NCBI GenBank assembly: GCA_035645275.1
Contig: DASQMX010000026.1
Span: forward strand, 682,001-746,000
Length of the DNA stretch: 64,000 nucleotides
Direction: 5' to 3'
DNA from: Paranoxybacillus sp035645275
GTDB lineage: Bacteria; Bacillota; Bacilli; Bacillales; Anoxybacillaceae
Under the pieces are notes generated by a model. It saw nothing but the letters and a program-made list of their open reading frames with translations. It searched no databases and was not told the origin of the DNA. Both the position numbers and the translations under genes were made by a program. Shown here piece by piece: positions 8,973 through 18,201 of the stretch (its first letter is position 1; each line of letters starts with the position of its first letter).

Positions 8973-9735
8973 ATTCCTCACCAACGCGGTAAATTTTAAC
9001 ATCCTTTAATACTTCTCTTACGACATAGGAAGCCATAATAAGCCCTGCAACCGATGGAACAAAGGCATTGGAAGACGGCGGCATCTTTGCTTTCCGGATT
9101 GTCGCTTGATCATTTCCAACTTCCTTACGCACATCCTCACGAATAATAATTGGATTTTCATCAGAGAAAACAACAGGAATGCCTTTACGAATCCCTTCTT
9201 TCCGCAATCTTGCGCGGATGACTTTCGCGATTGGATCTGTGTGCGTTTTCGAAATATCAGCAATACGGAAGCGAGTAGGATCCATTTTGTTGGCCGCTCC
9301 CATGCTTGAAATAATCGGGATGTTCCGTTTTAAACATTCTTTCATTAAATGAATTTTATACGTAATCGTGTCAGATGCATCGATAACAAAATCTAAACCA
9401 TAGCTGAAAAATTGTTCATATGTTTCTTCCGTATAAAACATTTTTAAAGCAATCACTTCACACTCAGGGTTAATATCAGCAATGCGTTCTTTCATTAAAT
9501 CGACTTTCGGACGACCCACCGTAGAAAGAAGCGCATGAATCTGACGGTTAATATTCGTAATATCGACATCATCTTTGTCCACTAACACTAATCGGCCGAC
9601 ACCTGAACGTGCCAATGCTTCAACAGCAAATGAACCAACTCCGCCAATTCCTAATACAGCTACTGTCGTATTTTTAAGCTTTTCTAAACCTTCTTTACCA
9701 ATGGCTAGTTCGTTGCGAGAAAATTGGTGTAACAT
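8971..9735 (-). CDS. tcdA: tRNA threonylcarbamoyladenosine dehydratase TcdA (YrvM)
   Basis: E1/ThiF-like enzyme of 254 aa that uses ATP to cyclise t6A37 of ANN-decoding tRNAs to ct6A. The nucleotide-binding motif VLGIGGVGSFAVEALARSG is near residue 30, followed by LVDKDDVDITNINRQ and FVIDASDTITYK, all typical of the family. The ATG at 9735 has GGAGGG five bases upstream; a GTG six bases earlier would overlap that box, so it was rejected. Located next to 6S RNA and aspS as in B. subtilis. Confidence 0.93.
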   Translation of the reverse strand: MLHQFSRNELAIGKEGLEKLKNTTVAVLGIGGVGSFAVEALARSGVGRLVLVDKDDVDITNINRQIHALLSTVGRPKVDLMKERIADINPECEVIALKMFYTEETYEQFFSYGLDFVIDASDTITYKIHLMKECLKRNIPIISSMGAANKMDPTRFRIADISKTHTDPIAKVIRARLRKEGIRKGIPVVFSDENPIIIREDVRKEVGNDQATIRKAKMPPSSNAFVPSVAGLIMASYVVREVLKDVKIYRVGEE

Positions 9736-9831
9736 CTGCACCCTCCGTTATCATACTCAGCATTTTTGTCGATATTATACTACATGATAAATATAAGTAT
9801 TTCAATCGGATTTTTTTGTCACTTCTATAGC

Positions 9832-9866
9832 AAAAAACCCTATGCAAAGCGTAGCTTTACATAGGG
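9832..9866 (-). terminator. Terminator of 6S RNA
   Basis: Minus-strand stem CCCTATGTAAAGC / GCTTTGCATAGGG around a small loop, with one mismatch, followed by TTTTTTG. Confidence 0.9.
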
Positions 9867-9867
9867 G

Positions 9868-10073
9868 AATTGTTCTGTATGGAAGTCCCAATCGTGCCGT
9901 CGCGATGCCTTCGTTTTGAACCCGCTCCAGGCAGGTGGGTGCCCTGTTTCAAGGTTTGCACGTCCTCACTGCCAGAGGCATGTACGCCGCTTGAAAACCC
10001 CGGGCTCCCGTATAACTTATTGTTCGGTCAAAACAACAGGTTATACGACGAACACATCAGGACTAATTGTTGT
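9868..10073 (-). ncRNA. ssrS: 6S RNA (SsrS / BsrA-type)
   Basis: 6S RNA binds the housekeeping RNA polymerase holoenzyme and lowers transcription in stationary phase. The region between tcdA and aspS is where bsrA (6S-1) lies in B. subtilis. On the minus strand it begins near AGTCCTGATGTGTT and ends near TTGGGACTT, so AGTCC and GGACT close the outer stem. Between them are the long GC-rich arms with ACGGGAGCCCGGGG and CGTACATGCCTCTG on one side and GAGGACGTGC and CCACCTGCCTGGAGCGG on the other. A good promoter precedes it and a terminator follows. The exact ends are estimates. An apparent small open frame on the other strand is a shadow. Confidence 0.9.
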
Positions 10074-10079
10074 GAATGT

Positions 10080-10108
10080 ATCATAACATAAACAGAAAGC
10101 GATTTCAA
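10080..10108 (-). promoter_or_regulatory. Sigma-A promoter of 6S RNA
   Basis: Minus-strand TTGAAA (-35, 10103-10108), a 17-base spacer and TATGAT (-10, 10080-10085). This puts the start near 10073. Confidence 0.8.
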
Positions 10109-10126
10109 GCAAGAGATATGAGGATT

Positions 10127-11902
10127 TTATTCATTTTTTTCTAAATTTAATGACAAATACAATTCCTGCAGCTGTGCTTCGTTAACTGCGCTTGGTGCTT
10201 CTGTCAACAAGCAGCTTGCGCTTGCTGTTTTCGGAAAAGCAATTGTATCACGAAGGTTTGAACGGCCAGCAAGCAGCATAACAAGTCGGTCAAGTCCTAA
10301 GGCGATGCCGCCATGTGGTGGTGTTCCGTATTCAAACGCTTCTAATAAAAAGCCAAATTGCGCACGTGCTTCTTCTTCTGTAAATCCAAGCGCCTTAAAC
10401 ATTTTCTCCTGCACAGCGCGTTCAAAAATACGCAATGAACCGCCGCCAAGTTCATATCCGTTTAGAACAAGGTCATATGCTTGCGCACGCACTTTGTCTG
10501 GTTCCGTTTCTAACAGCGGTAAATCGTCGCGCACAGGCATTGTAAACGGGTGATGCGCTGCATAATAACGCCCTTCTTCTTCATCGTACTCTAACAACGG
10601 CCAGTCAGTCACCCACAAGAAATTGAACTTTGTTTCGTCAATTAACTTTAGATCTTTGCCAAGCTTTAAGCGCAATGCCCCAAGCGAATCGGCAACAATG
10701 TTTTTCTTATCAGCAACAAACAACAATAAATCTCCTGTTTCCGCATCTAACGCTTGCTTAAAGCCATTTTGCTCTTCTTCCGTAAAGAATTTCGCAATCG
10801 GACCTTTTAAACCGTCCTCTTCCACCTTTAACCACGCAAGCCCTTTTGCACCATAACGGGAAACAAATTCCGTTAAACCGTCAATATCTTTACGGGAATA
10901 TTTATCTGCGGCTCCTTTCACATTAATCGCCTTTACTTGTCCCCCGTTTTCAACCGCGCTCGCAAATACTTTAAAGCCGCAGCCTTTTACTTGTTCGGAT
11001 AAATCTACAAGTTCCATCGCAAAGCGAGTATCCGGCTTGTCAGAACCATATCGGCTCATTGCTTCATCATAAGACATTCTTGGGAACGGAATTGGCAAAT
11101 CAATTCCCTTTGCCACTTTCATGACACGTGCCATCATTCGTTCTACCATCGCCATAATGTCCTCTTGGCTCATAAAAGAGGTTTCAATATCGACTTGTGT
11201 AAACTCTGGCTGGCGGTCAGCACGTAAGTCTTCGTCGCGGAAACAGCGCGCAATTTGATAATAACGCTCAAAGCCGGCAACCATTAATAATTGCTTAAAA
11301 ATTTGTGGCGATTGCGGCAGCGCATAAAACTCACCAGGATGAACACGGCTTGGCACTAAATAGTCACGCGCACCTTCTGGAGTGCTTTTTGTTAAAATCG
11401 GTGTTTCTACTTCTAAAAATCCTTCTTCATCGAGAAAATCACGGATTGCTTTTGTTACTTGATGTCTCATTTTAAACGTGTTAAACATAACAGGACGACG
11501 CAAGTCTAAATAACGATATTTAAGCCGCACATCTTCCGATACATCTGTTCGATCATCAATCATAAACGGCGGTGTTTTCGCCTCGTTAATAATCGTTACA
11601 CGTTCAGCTTGAACTTCGATCTTACCTGTAGGGAGATTTGGATTAATCGTTCCTTCTTCACGGGCAACAACAGTTCCCTCTATATCAAGAACATACTCTC
11701 CACGCACAGCCTCTGCTACTTTTAACGCTTCCTCTGATACTTCCGGACTAAATACTACTTGAACAATACCAGTGCGGTCACGAAGATCGATAAAAATGAG
11801 TCCACCAAGATCGCGCCGCTTTTGCACCCATCCTTTTAGATTTACTTTTTTGCCAATCGCTTGCTCCGTCACTTCACCGCAATAATGTGTTCTTCCAAAC
11901 AT
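10127..11902 (-). CDS. aspS: aspartyl-tRNA synthetase
   Basis: Class II aminoacyl-tRNA synthetase of 591 aa. The N-terminal OB-fold anticodon domain (KVNLKGWVQKRRDLGGLIFI) leads to motif 2 around IARCFRDEDLRADRQPEFTQ. The bacterial GAD insertion follows in the middle. Motif 3 is GIALGLDRLVML near residue 530. It follows hisS by 12 bases on the same strand with its own box AAGGAGGAAGG, and shares the T-box leader upstream of hisS. Whether it is discriminating for tRNA-Asp or also charges tRNA-Asn is not judged here. Confidence 0.97.
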   Translation of the reverse strand: MFGRTHYCGEVTEQAIGKKVNLKGWVQKRRDLGGLIFIDLRDRTGIVQVVFSPEVSEEALKVAEAVRGEYVLDIEGTVVAREEGTINPNLPTGKIEVQAERVTIINEAKTPPFMIDDRTDVSEDVRLKYRYLDLRRPVMFNTFKMRHQVTKAIRDFLDEEGFLEVETPILTKSTPEGARDYLVPSRVHPGEFYALPQSPQIFKQLLMVAGFERYYQIARCFRDEDLRADRQPEFTQVDIETSFMSQEDIMAMVERMMARVMKVAKGIDLPIPFPRMSYDEAMSRYGSDKPDTRFAMELVDLSEQVKGCGFKVFASAVENGGQVKAINVKGAADKYSRKDIDGLTEFVSRYGAKGLAWLKVEEDGLKGPIAKFFTEEEQNGFKQALDAETGDLLLFVADKKNIVADSLGALRLKLGKDLKLIDETKFNFLWVTDWPLLEYDEEEGRYYAAHHPFTMPVRDDLPLLETEPDKVRAQAYDLVLNGYELGGGSLRIFERAVQEKMFKALGFTEEEARAQFGFLLEAFEYGTPPHGGIALGLDRLVMLLAGRSNLRDTIAFPKTASASCLLTEAPSAVNEAQLQELYLSLNLEKNE

Positions 11903-11914
11903 GTTCCTTCCTCC

Positions 11915-13186
11915 TTACACCAATTTCTCCCGCAAATATTCGGTAAATGAATCGAGCGCCACTTCCACTTGTTCGCCGGTAGCCATATCTTTTACGTTGA
12001 TGACGTTCTTTTCTAGCTCTTCATCTCCAATAATGGCGACATATTTTGCTTGTAAACGATCAGCCGCTTTAAATTGCGCTTTTACTTTGCGATCTTGATA
12101 GTCTTTCTCCGCTGTAATCCCTGCTTTTCGCAACTTGTCCACGATTACAACCGATTCATCTTTCGCTTTTTCACCTAACGCCACAACGTAACAGTCAATT
12201 CCTTCCGCCACTGGAAGCGAGATACCTTCTGCTTCAAGCGCTGCTAATAATCGTTCAATACTTAAAGCAAATCCGATTCCCGGGGTTTCCGGCCCGCCGA
12301 TTTCCTGAACTAATCCATTATAACGGCCGCCGCCGCACAATGTCGTAATCGCGCCAAATCCTTCCGCATTGCTCATAATTTCAAAAGCTGTATGATTATA
12401 ATAATCAAGGCCGCGGACGAGACGAGGATCTACCTCAAACTCTACTCCTAACTTCGTTAAGTACATTTGAACTTTTTCAAAATAACGACGCGATTCATCA
12501 TTTAAATAGTCAATAATTGAAGGCGCTGTTGCCATCAACTCATGGTCACGGTCTTTTTTACAATCTAAAATACGCAACGGATTTTTCTCTAATCGCGTTT
12601 GACAGTCTTCACAAAATTCGTGAATGCGTCCTTTAAAATGATTGATAAGCGCTTCACGATGAGCGATTCTGCTTTCCTTATCTCCCAAACTATTAATGAC
12701 AAGCTTTAATTTCTTCAACCCTAATGCTTGATAGATTTCCATCGCTAAGGCAATCACTTCGGCATCAATCGCTGGATCGTTGCTTCCGAGCGCCTCTACA
12801 CCGAATTGGACGAACTGGCGGAATCTTCCTGCCTGTGGACGTTCATAACGAAACATTGGTCCAACATAATATAATTTAATTGGCTGGTTCGGATCTCCAT
12901 ACATTTTATTTTCAACAAATGAACGGACAACAGGAGCTGTTCCTTCAGGGCGGAGCGTTATACTTCTGCCGCCGCGGTCTTCAAATGTATACATCTCTTT
13001 TTGGACAATATCTGTCGTATCGCCAACACCGCGCAAAAACAACTCCGTATGTTCAAAAATCGGTGTGCGAATTTCTTTATAGTTGTAACGTCGGCAAATG
13101 TCTCTCGCCATTTGTTCGATATACTGCCACTTTTCTGCTTCACCAGGCAGAATATCTTGTGTTCCTCTTGGAATTTGAAACGACAT
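11915..13186 (-). CDS. hisS: histidyl-tRNA synthetase
   Basis: Class II synthetase of 423 aa. Motif 1 region is EIRTPIFEHTELFLRGVGDT and motif 2 region is FRYERPQAGRFRQF. The histidine-specific motif LVRGLDYYNHTAFEI and motif 3 GIGFALSIERLL follow, with a C-terminal anticodon domain. First gene of a hisS-aspS operon preceded by a 250-base leader with T-box features, so its expression should respond to uncharged tRNA by antitermination. Confidence 0.97.
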   Translation of the reverse strand: MSFQIPRGTQDILPGEAEKWQYIEQMARDICRRYNYKEIRTPIFEHTELFLRGVGDTTDIVQKEMYTFEDRGGRSITLRPEGTAPVVRSFVENKMYGDPNQPIKLYYVGPMFRYERPQAGRFRQFVQFGVEALGSNDPAIDAEVIALAMEIYQALGLKKLKLVINSLGDKESRIAHREALINHFKGRIHEFCEDCQTRLEKNPLRILDCKKDRDHELMATAPSIIDYLNDESRRYFEKVQMYLTKLGVEFEVDPRLVRGLDYYNHTAFEIMSNAEGFGAITTLCGGGRYNGLVQEIGGPETPGIGFALSIERLLAALEAEGISLPVAEGIDCYVVALGEKAKDESVVIVDKLRKAGITAEKDYQDRKVKAQFKAADRLQAKYVAIIGDEELEKNVINVKDMATGEQVEVALDSFTEYLREKLV

Positions 13187-13227
13187 GCTTCAACCCCCTA
13201 AGTTTCTATGTTTTTATGTAATGGAAA

Positions 13228-13490
13228 AGCAAAAAACTCCCATCCCTATGAAACATAGGGACGAGAGCTAATTTTCCCGTGGTGCCACCCTAATTGAAGC
13301 CGCATGTGCTTCCACTTCATCCGTTAACGCTCGGAATGCGTTCTCTTCTACTAGACTACTCTCGTTCAAAGAGAAACCTACGGAGTGTTCTTTCGTTAAG
13401 TCATCATGCAGAAATGCTTTCAGCCTAAGGCATTTCCTCTCTGTTCATGTGTATTCTTAACTACTCTTCTCCATCATCGGTTTTGTATGT
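13228..13490 (-). promoter_or_regulatory. T-box leader of hisS-aspS
   Basis: The minus-strand leader has the conserved T-box AGGGTGGCACCACG (13277-13290). Downstream of it a strong terminator stem (CTCCCATCCCTATG / CATAGGGACGAGAG, 13228-13270) ends in TTTTTT. The 5' part has the Stem I signature GAGTAGTTAAG (around 13462) opposite CTTAACGAAAGAACACTC (around 13385-13402). The base just before CTTAAC reads GATGA, so the specifier region holds GAT or GAC (Asp) and shows no in-place His codon. The exact specifier would need a fold. Uncharged tRNA would favour the antiterminator. Confidence 0.9.
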
Positions 13491-13505
13491 AAGAATTTTT
13501 CTTTT

Positions 13506-13534
13506 ATCTTACGAATGAACTCGCATTTTGTCAA
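13506..13534 (-). promoter_or_regulatory. Sigma-A promoter of hisS-aspS
   Basis: Minus-strand TTGACA (13529-13534), 17-base spacer, TAAGAT (13506-13511). It starts just after the stop of the small 58-codon gene and drives the T-box leader. Confidence 0.85.
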
Positions 13535-13548
13535 GAATGCAGCAACAT

Positions 13549-13725
13549 TTAAGAACGATATAATTGTTTTTTTAACTTTTGGACTTCTCTTAAAGTTAAG
13601 CCAAACTCTGAAGCGAGTTCAAATGCAGCTAAGTCCGCTTCTCGTTTCATAAATTCATGAAAATCAATATTAAACAAATCATTCGTTCTTGCCTGTGCAA
13701 ACTCCGCTTTGGTGCTGTTTCTCAC
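13549..13725 (-). CDS. small conserved-looking protein, 58 aa
   Basis: A 58-codon frame beginning with GTG at 13725, with AAAGGATGAG upstream. The product is charged and helical, with FNIDFHEFMKREADLAAFE in the middle and FGLTLREVQKLKKQL near the end, which resembles the helix-turn-helix tail of small Bacillaceae proteins sometimes labelled sigma-70-like. That label is from memory and weak. It lies just upstream of the hisS promoter and downstream of no other minus-strand gene, so it is probably its own small unit. Function unknown. Confidence 0.6.
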   Translation of the reverse strand: MRNSTKAEFAQARTNDLFNIDFHEFMKREADLAAFELASEFGLTLREVQKLKKQLYRS

Positions 13726-13874
13726 TGCATCTCATCCTTTCTTGCTCGAAAAAACTTACTATTTATTTTTCCCGTTATTTGCAAAAATAAAAGGATTTTT
13801 TTAACTTTTGGCGAATTTAAAAGCTATCTTAATTCTCGGCTTTAAATGACAAAAAGGAGGCTTTTCTTTTAGCT

Positions 13875-15314
13875 GTGAATGGTATAAAAAAGGGTACATA
13901 CGTTTTGTTCGCTATACTTCTTTTCTTCTCCATCCATATATCGAGCGTGTGGGCGGAAACAAGGACAGCCACCATCACCGTTCATCATCTCAATGTGCGC
14001 GAAGGTCCAGGACTTCATTACAAAGTAATAAAACGCGTAAATAAAGGAGAAACGTATGCGGTCATCAAGGAGAAAAACGATTGGATTCAACTTCAGCTAA
14101 ACGCGAAAGAAACAGGATGGATTTCCCTGCAATATGCAAACAAAGCAGCAAACACAGTAGAAACAGCTGTCTCAGCCGTTGAGCATCTCCGGGTTCGTAC
14201 AGGTCCAGGTTCAAAATATGCTGTTATCGGTTATTTAAAGCAAGGACAAGCAGTAGAGGTGCATGAAAAAACAAAAGGCTGGGCAAAAATCCACTCATCC
14301 AGTCTATCAGGCTGGGTTTCTGCCAATTATCTTTCTTCACAAACTTCGCTAGAAAAACAACGGATTGGAATCGTCACAATAAATCGGTTAAATGTACGTG
14401 CTGAACCTTCAGAAAAAGGAAGGATTATTCGAAAACTAAATGATGGTGATTATGTAAATATCGTCGGGCAACAAGGCAATTGGCTGAAAATTATTCTTGA
14501 AAATCAACAAACTGCATGGGTATTCAATACATATGTTTCACTGCAAAACCGTACTGCTTCAGAGCCTGCAGATTCGCACATTCAAATTCTTCATCATGGG
14601 ACAAACATTCGGATAAGCCCATCGCTTGACGCCCCTATCGTCGCAACAGCCAATCGCGGTGAAACATATCGCGTCATTCGTAAAGAAGGAAGTTGGTATT
14701 ATATCGAACTGACCGAGCAAAGAACCGGCTATATCGCAGAATGGGTGGTTTCTACAGTAAACAAAAAGAGCGGAACGATCAAAAATAAAACGATTGTGCT
14801 TGATGCCGGACATGGCGGAAAAGATAGCGGCACCATTGGCAAAAACGGAACTCTAGAAAAAGCATTAACACTGCAAACAGCAAAATTGCTGCAGCAAAAA
14901 CTAGGACAGGCTGGAGCAAACGTCATTTTAACAAGAAATGACGATTTATTCATTTCCTTGCCAAATCGGGTCAAAACTGTTTACGAACATGAAGCCGATG
15001 TTTTTATTAGCATTCATTACGACAGTTCACATGATGCGACTGCAAACGGAATCACCATTTACTATTATGACAATAAGCGGGATTATCCTCTCGCCGCATC
15101 GATTTATTCACAGTTAACAACGATTGAAAATATGAAACAGCGCGGAATTCGCTTTGGCGATTTTCACGTTCTTCGGGAAAATCACCGACCGTCTGTTTTA
15201 TTAGAGCTAGGATATTTAAGCAATGCGACAGAAGAATCGTTCATCATTTCACCTTATTATCAAGAGAAAGTAACAGATGCTATTGTTGAAAGTTTAAAAA
15301 ACTATTTCCACTAG
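13875..15314 (+). CDS. secreted N-acetylmuramoyl-L-alanine amidase with four SH3b domains (YrvJ-like)
   Basis: Cell-wall hydrolase of 479 aa. A signal peptide (residues 1-27, hydrophobic YVLFAILLFFSIHISSVWAE) is followed by four SH3b repeats of about 60 residues, each with an LNVREGPG-like motif and a GW core (the last is degenerate). The Amidase_3 domain is at about 302-476. Its zinc ligands are His in LDAGHGGKDSG, Glu in GTLEKAL and His in FISIHYDSS, and the catalytic Glu is in VLLELGYLSN. The GTG at 13875 is the only fitting start, though GGAGG is 14 bases away, which is long. It stands alone on the plus strand as yrvJ does in B. subtilis. Confidence 0.9.
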   Translation: MNGIKKGTYVLFAILLFFSIHISSVWAETRTATITVHHLNVREGPGLHYKVIKRVNKGETYAVIKEKNDWIQLQLNAKETGWISLQYANKAANTVETAVSAVEHLRVRTGPGSKYAVIGYLKQGQAVEVHEKTKGWAKIHSSSLSGWVSANYLSSQTSLEKQRIGIVTINRLNVRAEPSEKGRIIRKLNDGDYVNIVGQQGNWLKIILENQQTAWVFNTYVSLQNRTASEPADSHIQILHHGTNIRISPSLDAPIVATANRGETYRVIRKEGSWYYIELTEQRTGYIAEWVVSTVNKKSGTIKNKTIVLDAGHGGKDSGTIGKNGTLEKALTLQTAKLLQQKLGQAGANVILTRNDDLFISLPNRVKTVYEHEADVFISIHYDSSHDATANGITIYYYDNKRDYPLAASIYSQLTTIENMKQRGIRFGDFHVLRENHRPSVLLELGYLSNATEESFIISPYYQEKVTDAIVESLKNYFH

Positions 15315-15330
15315 TATCACTGTGAACAAA

Positions 15331-15368
15331 CAAAAAGGCGAATAACGATTCCGTTACTCGCCTTTTTG
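15331..15368. terminator. Bidirectional terminator between the amidase gene and dtd
   Basis: Inverted repeat CAAAAAGGCGA ... TCGCCTTTTTG with TAACG / CGTTA continuing the stem and one mismatch. It overlaps the last codons of dtd. Confidence 0.85.
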
Positions 15369-15806
15369 TTTACTTTCCACAATTAATGTCACAGGGCCAT
15401 CATTTGTAAATTGCACGTCCATCATTGCGCCGAATTTTCCGGTCTCCACTTTAATCCCTTTTTGCCGCAACTCTTCATTAAAAATTTGATAAATTTCTAA
15501 CGCATGATCAGGCTTAGCAGCTTCCATAAAATTCGGACGTCTTCCCTTGCGACAATCTCCATACAGCGTAAACTGAGATACAGATAAAATTGCTCCTCCG
15601 ACATCTAAAACAGACAAATTCATTTTCCCAGATTCATCTTCAAAAATTCGCAAATTAGCAATTTTGTCCGCCACAAACGCAGCATCTTCTTTCGTATCAC
15701 TGTGAGTGACACCAACAAGCAGCATAAGACCAAAGTCAATCTGCCCTACCGTTTCACCTTCGACAATCACTTTTGCATTTTTGGCACGTTGCACAACAAC
15801 TCTCAT
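15354..15806 (-). CDS. dtd: D-aminoacyl-tRNA deacylase
   Basis: A 150-aa enzyme that removes D-amino acids and glycine mischarged on tRNA-Ala. Both signature motifs are present: SQFTLYGDCRKGRRPNF near residue 78 and the cross-subunit motif TNDGPVTL near the C terminus. The start MRVVVQRA matches the family; a GTG three bases earlier has slightly better spacing from AAAGGG, so the start is uncertain by one codon. It follows relA by 14 bases, the same relA-dtd order as in B. subtilis. Confidence 0.95.
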   Translation of the reverse strand: MRVVVQRAKNAKVIVEGETVGQIDFGLMLLVGVTHSDTKEDAAFVADKIANLRIFEDESGKMNLSVLDVGGAILSVSQFTLYGDCRKGRRPNFMEAAKPDHALEIYQIFNEELRQKGIKVETGKFGAMMDVQFTNDGPVTLIVESKQKGE

Positions 15807-15820
15807 CACACATACCCTTT

Positions 15821-18022
15821 CTAATTATTCATTACTCGCTGAACGGAATAAATATCTGGAATTTGCTTAATTCGTTCGACTACTTTTTGCAAATGGCTCA
15901 AGTTATGAATCGATATCGCCATATGAATCGTCGCAATTTTATTGCGGTGATCAGAACGGCCGGAAACAGCCGAAATGTCTGTTTTCGTTTCATTGACAGC
16001 TTGAAGCACTTCATTGAGCAATCCACGACGGTCAAAGCCAAATATTTCTATCTCCACGTTATACTCGCGGTTTATTTTCGCATCGCTTTCCCATTCAACA
16101 GGAATAAGACGATCGGCCATCTCTTCTGAAGAAATGTTTGGGCAATCAGCCCGATGGACAGAGACACCTCTTCCTTTCGTAATGAAGCCGATAATTTCAT
16201 CTCCCGGAACAGGATTACAACAGCGGGATAAACGGATTAATAAATTGTCCACTCCTTGTACCCGCACGCCATAATCGCGTTTTTTGCTTGGTGAAACGCT
16301 TTTCGCTTCGTGAACTACTTCTTGCAATTTTTTTTGCTGCTCTTCTAAATCGCGCTGTTTGCGCCATTTATCTGTTAAACGATGAGCAATCTGTGCAGCA
16401 GTAATGCCGTTATACCCAACTGCCGCATACATATCTTCCTCATTAGAGAAATTGAACTTTTCTGCCACTCGTTTGACGTTTTCCGGCGTGAGTACTTCTT
16501 TGACATCAAAGTCCAAGTTTCTAATTTCCTTTTCGACAAGCTCTTTTCCTTTTTCGATATTTTCCTCACGACGCTGTTTTTTGAAAAACTGACGAATTTT
16601 ATTTTTTGCATGAGAAGTTTGCGCTAGCTTCAACCAGTCTTGACTTGGACCATAAGAATGCTTGGAAGTTAAAATTTCAACGATGTCGCCGGTTTTCAAT
16701 TTATAATCGAGCGGCACCATCTTTCCGTTTACTTTTGCACCAATCGTTTTATTGCCGATTTCGGAGTGAATTCGGTAAGCAAAATCAATCGGCACCGAAC
16801 CGGACGGAAGCTCAATGACATCTCCTTTTGGCGTAAACACAAATACCATGTCCGAGAATAAATCCATCTTTAACGTTTCCATAAATTCTTCGGCATTTGT
16901 CATATCATTTTGCCATTCTAAAATTTCTCGGAACCATGAAAGCTTCTCTTCAAAACTATTCGGCTTTACGCTTTTTCCTTCCTTATATGCCCAATGAGCA
17001 GCGATTCCGAATTCAGCGATTTGGTGCATCTCAAACGTACGAATTTGCACTTCCAAAGGCTCACCTTTCGGACCAATGACCGTTGTATGCAACGATTGAT
17101 ACATATTCGGCTTCGGCATGGCGATATAATCTTTAAAGCGACCCGGCATCGGCTTCCAGCATGTATGGATGATACCAAGCACCGCATAACAGTCTTTTAT
17201 GCTGTTAACAATGATGCGAACCGCCAGTAAATCATAAATCTCATTAAATTGTTTATTTTGCATCACCATTTTGCGATAAATGCTGTAAATATGTTTCGGT
17301 CTTCCAGAAATTTCTCCTTTTATAGACACCTCATTTAAACGCTCACGAACTTCTTGGATTACTTCCTCAAGATATTGCTCACGCTCTGCACGTTTTTTCT
17401 TCATTAAATTGACAATTCGATAATATTGCTGTGGATTTAAATAGCGTAGTGCAGTATCTTCTAGCTCCCATTTAATTTTTGAAATTCCAAGCCGGTGCGC
17501 TAACGGAGCAAAGATTTCCAATGTTTCATTCGCGATTCTCCGCTGCTTCTCAAGCGGCAAATGCTTTAATGTCCGCATATTATGAAGGCGGTCCGCTAAC
17601 TTAATTAAAATGACACGAATATCCTGCGCCATCGCTACAAACATTTTGCGATGGTTTTCCGCTTGTTGTTCTTCTTGGGATTTATATTTAATTTTTCCTA
17701 GCTTTGTTACTCCATCAACGAGCATGGATACTTCAGAACCAAATTCTTTGAGCAAATCTTCTTTCGTAACGTCCGTATCCTCGACCACATCATGTAAAAA
17801 ACCAGCTGCAATGGTCGCTGGATCCATCTTTAAATCAACTAAAATGCCGGCAACTTGAATAGGATGAATAATGTACGGTTCACCCGATTTTCGATATTGG
17901 TCCTTATGAGCCTCCTTGGCAAATTCGTATGCTCGCTGAACAAATTCAATATCTTTAGCAGACAAATAATGACTTGCATTTTCAATTACTTGTTCTGCTG
18001 TTAACACCTGTTCATTGGCCAT
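15821..18022 (-). CDS. relA: bifunctional (p)ppGpp synthetase/hydrolase RelA (Rel)
   Basis: Rel enzyme of 733 aa that makes and degrades the stringent alarmone. The HD hydrolase domain spans about 45-155, with GFLHDVVEDTD holding the HD pair. The synthetase domain is at about 235-350 (RPKHIYSIYRKM, RFKDYIAMPKPN). TGS follows at about 390-450 (VFTPKGDVIELPSGSVPIDF), then a zinc-finger region with RLSRCCNPVPGDEI and HRADCPN, then a C-terminal ACT domain. Both catalytic domains look intact. A TATAAT -10 box lies at 18056-18061 upstream. Operon with dtd. Confidence 0.96.
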   Translation of the reverse strand: MANEQVLTAEQVIENASHYLSAKDIEFVQRAYEFAKEAHKDQYRKSGEPYIIHPIQVAGILVDLKMDPATIAAGFLHDVVEDTDVTKEDLLKEFGSEVSMLVDGVTKLGKIKYKSQEEQQAENHRKMFVAMAQDIRVILIKLADRLHNMRTLKHLPLEKQRRIANETLEIFAPLAHRLGISKIKWELEDTALRYLNPQQYYRIVNLMKKKRAEREQYLEEVIQEVRERLNEVSIKGEISGRPKHIYSIYRKMVMQNKQFNEIYDLLAVRIIVNSIKDCYAVLGIIHTCWKPMPGRFKDYIAMPKPNMYQSLHTTVIGPKGEPLEVQIRTFEMHQIAEFGIAAHWAYKEGKSVKPNSFEEKLSWFREILEWQNDMTNAEEFMETLKMDLFSDMVFVFTPKGDVIELPSGSVPIDFAYRIHSEIGNKTIGAKVNGKMVPLDYKLKTGDIVEILTSKHSYGPSQDWLKLAQTSHAKNKIRQFFKKQRREENIEKGKELVEKEIRNLDFDVKEVLTPENVKRVAEKFNFSNEEDMYAAVGYNGITAAQIAHRLTDKWRKQRDLEEQQKKLQEVVHEAKSVSPSKKRDYGVRVQGVDNLLIRLSRCCNPVPGDEIIGFITKGRGVSVHRADCPNISSEEMADRLIPVEWESDAKINREYNVEIEIFGFDRRGLLNEVLQAVNETKTDISAVSGRSDHRNKIATIHMAISIHNLSHLQKVVERIKQIPDIYSVQRVMNN

Positions 18023-18169
18023 GAAATAATCACCTTTTATAGTTCAATTGTACGTATTATACGAAAAAATAACTATTGACATTATTATCATGAAAAATTT
18101 TTTAGATGTAAAGAGCTAGCATAAAGAAAATATATACATTCTAAAAAATGGAAACTATTTTATAAATAA

Positions 18170-18200
18170 GAAAGAGCACCCATTAAGAGTGCCCTCAACA
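18170..18200 (-). terminator. Terminator after apt
   Basis: Minus-strand GAGGGCACTC / GGGTGCTC imperfect stem with a short loop, followed by TTTCTT. It starts right after the apt stop, so apt and relA are separate units. Confidence 0.7.
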
Positions 18201-18201
18201 A

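Noticed and set aside
9870..10091. Plus-strand open frame of 73 codons
   Set aside because: It is antisense to 6S RNA, whose promoter, closing stem and terminator account for the sequence.
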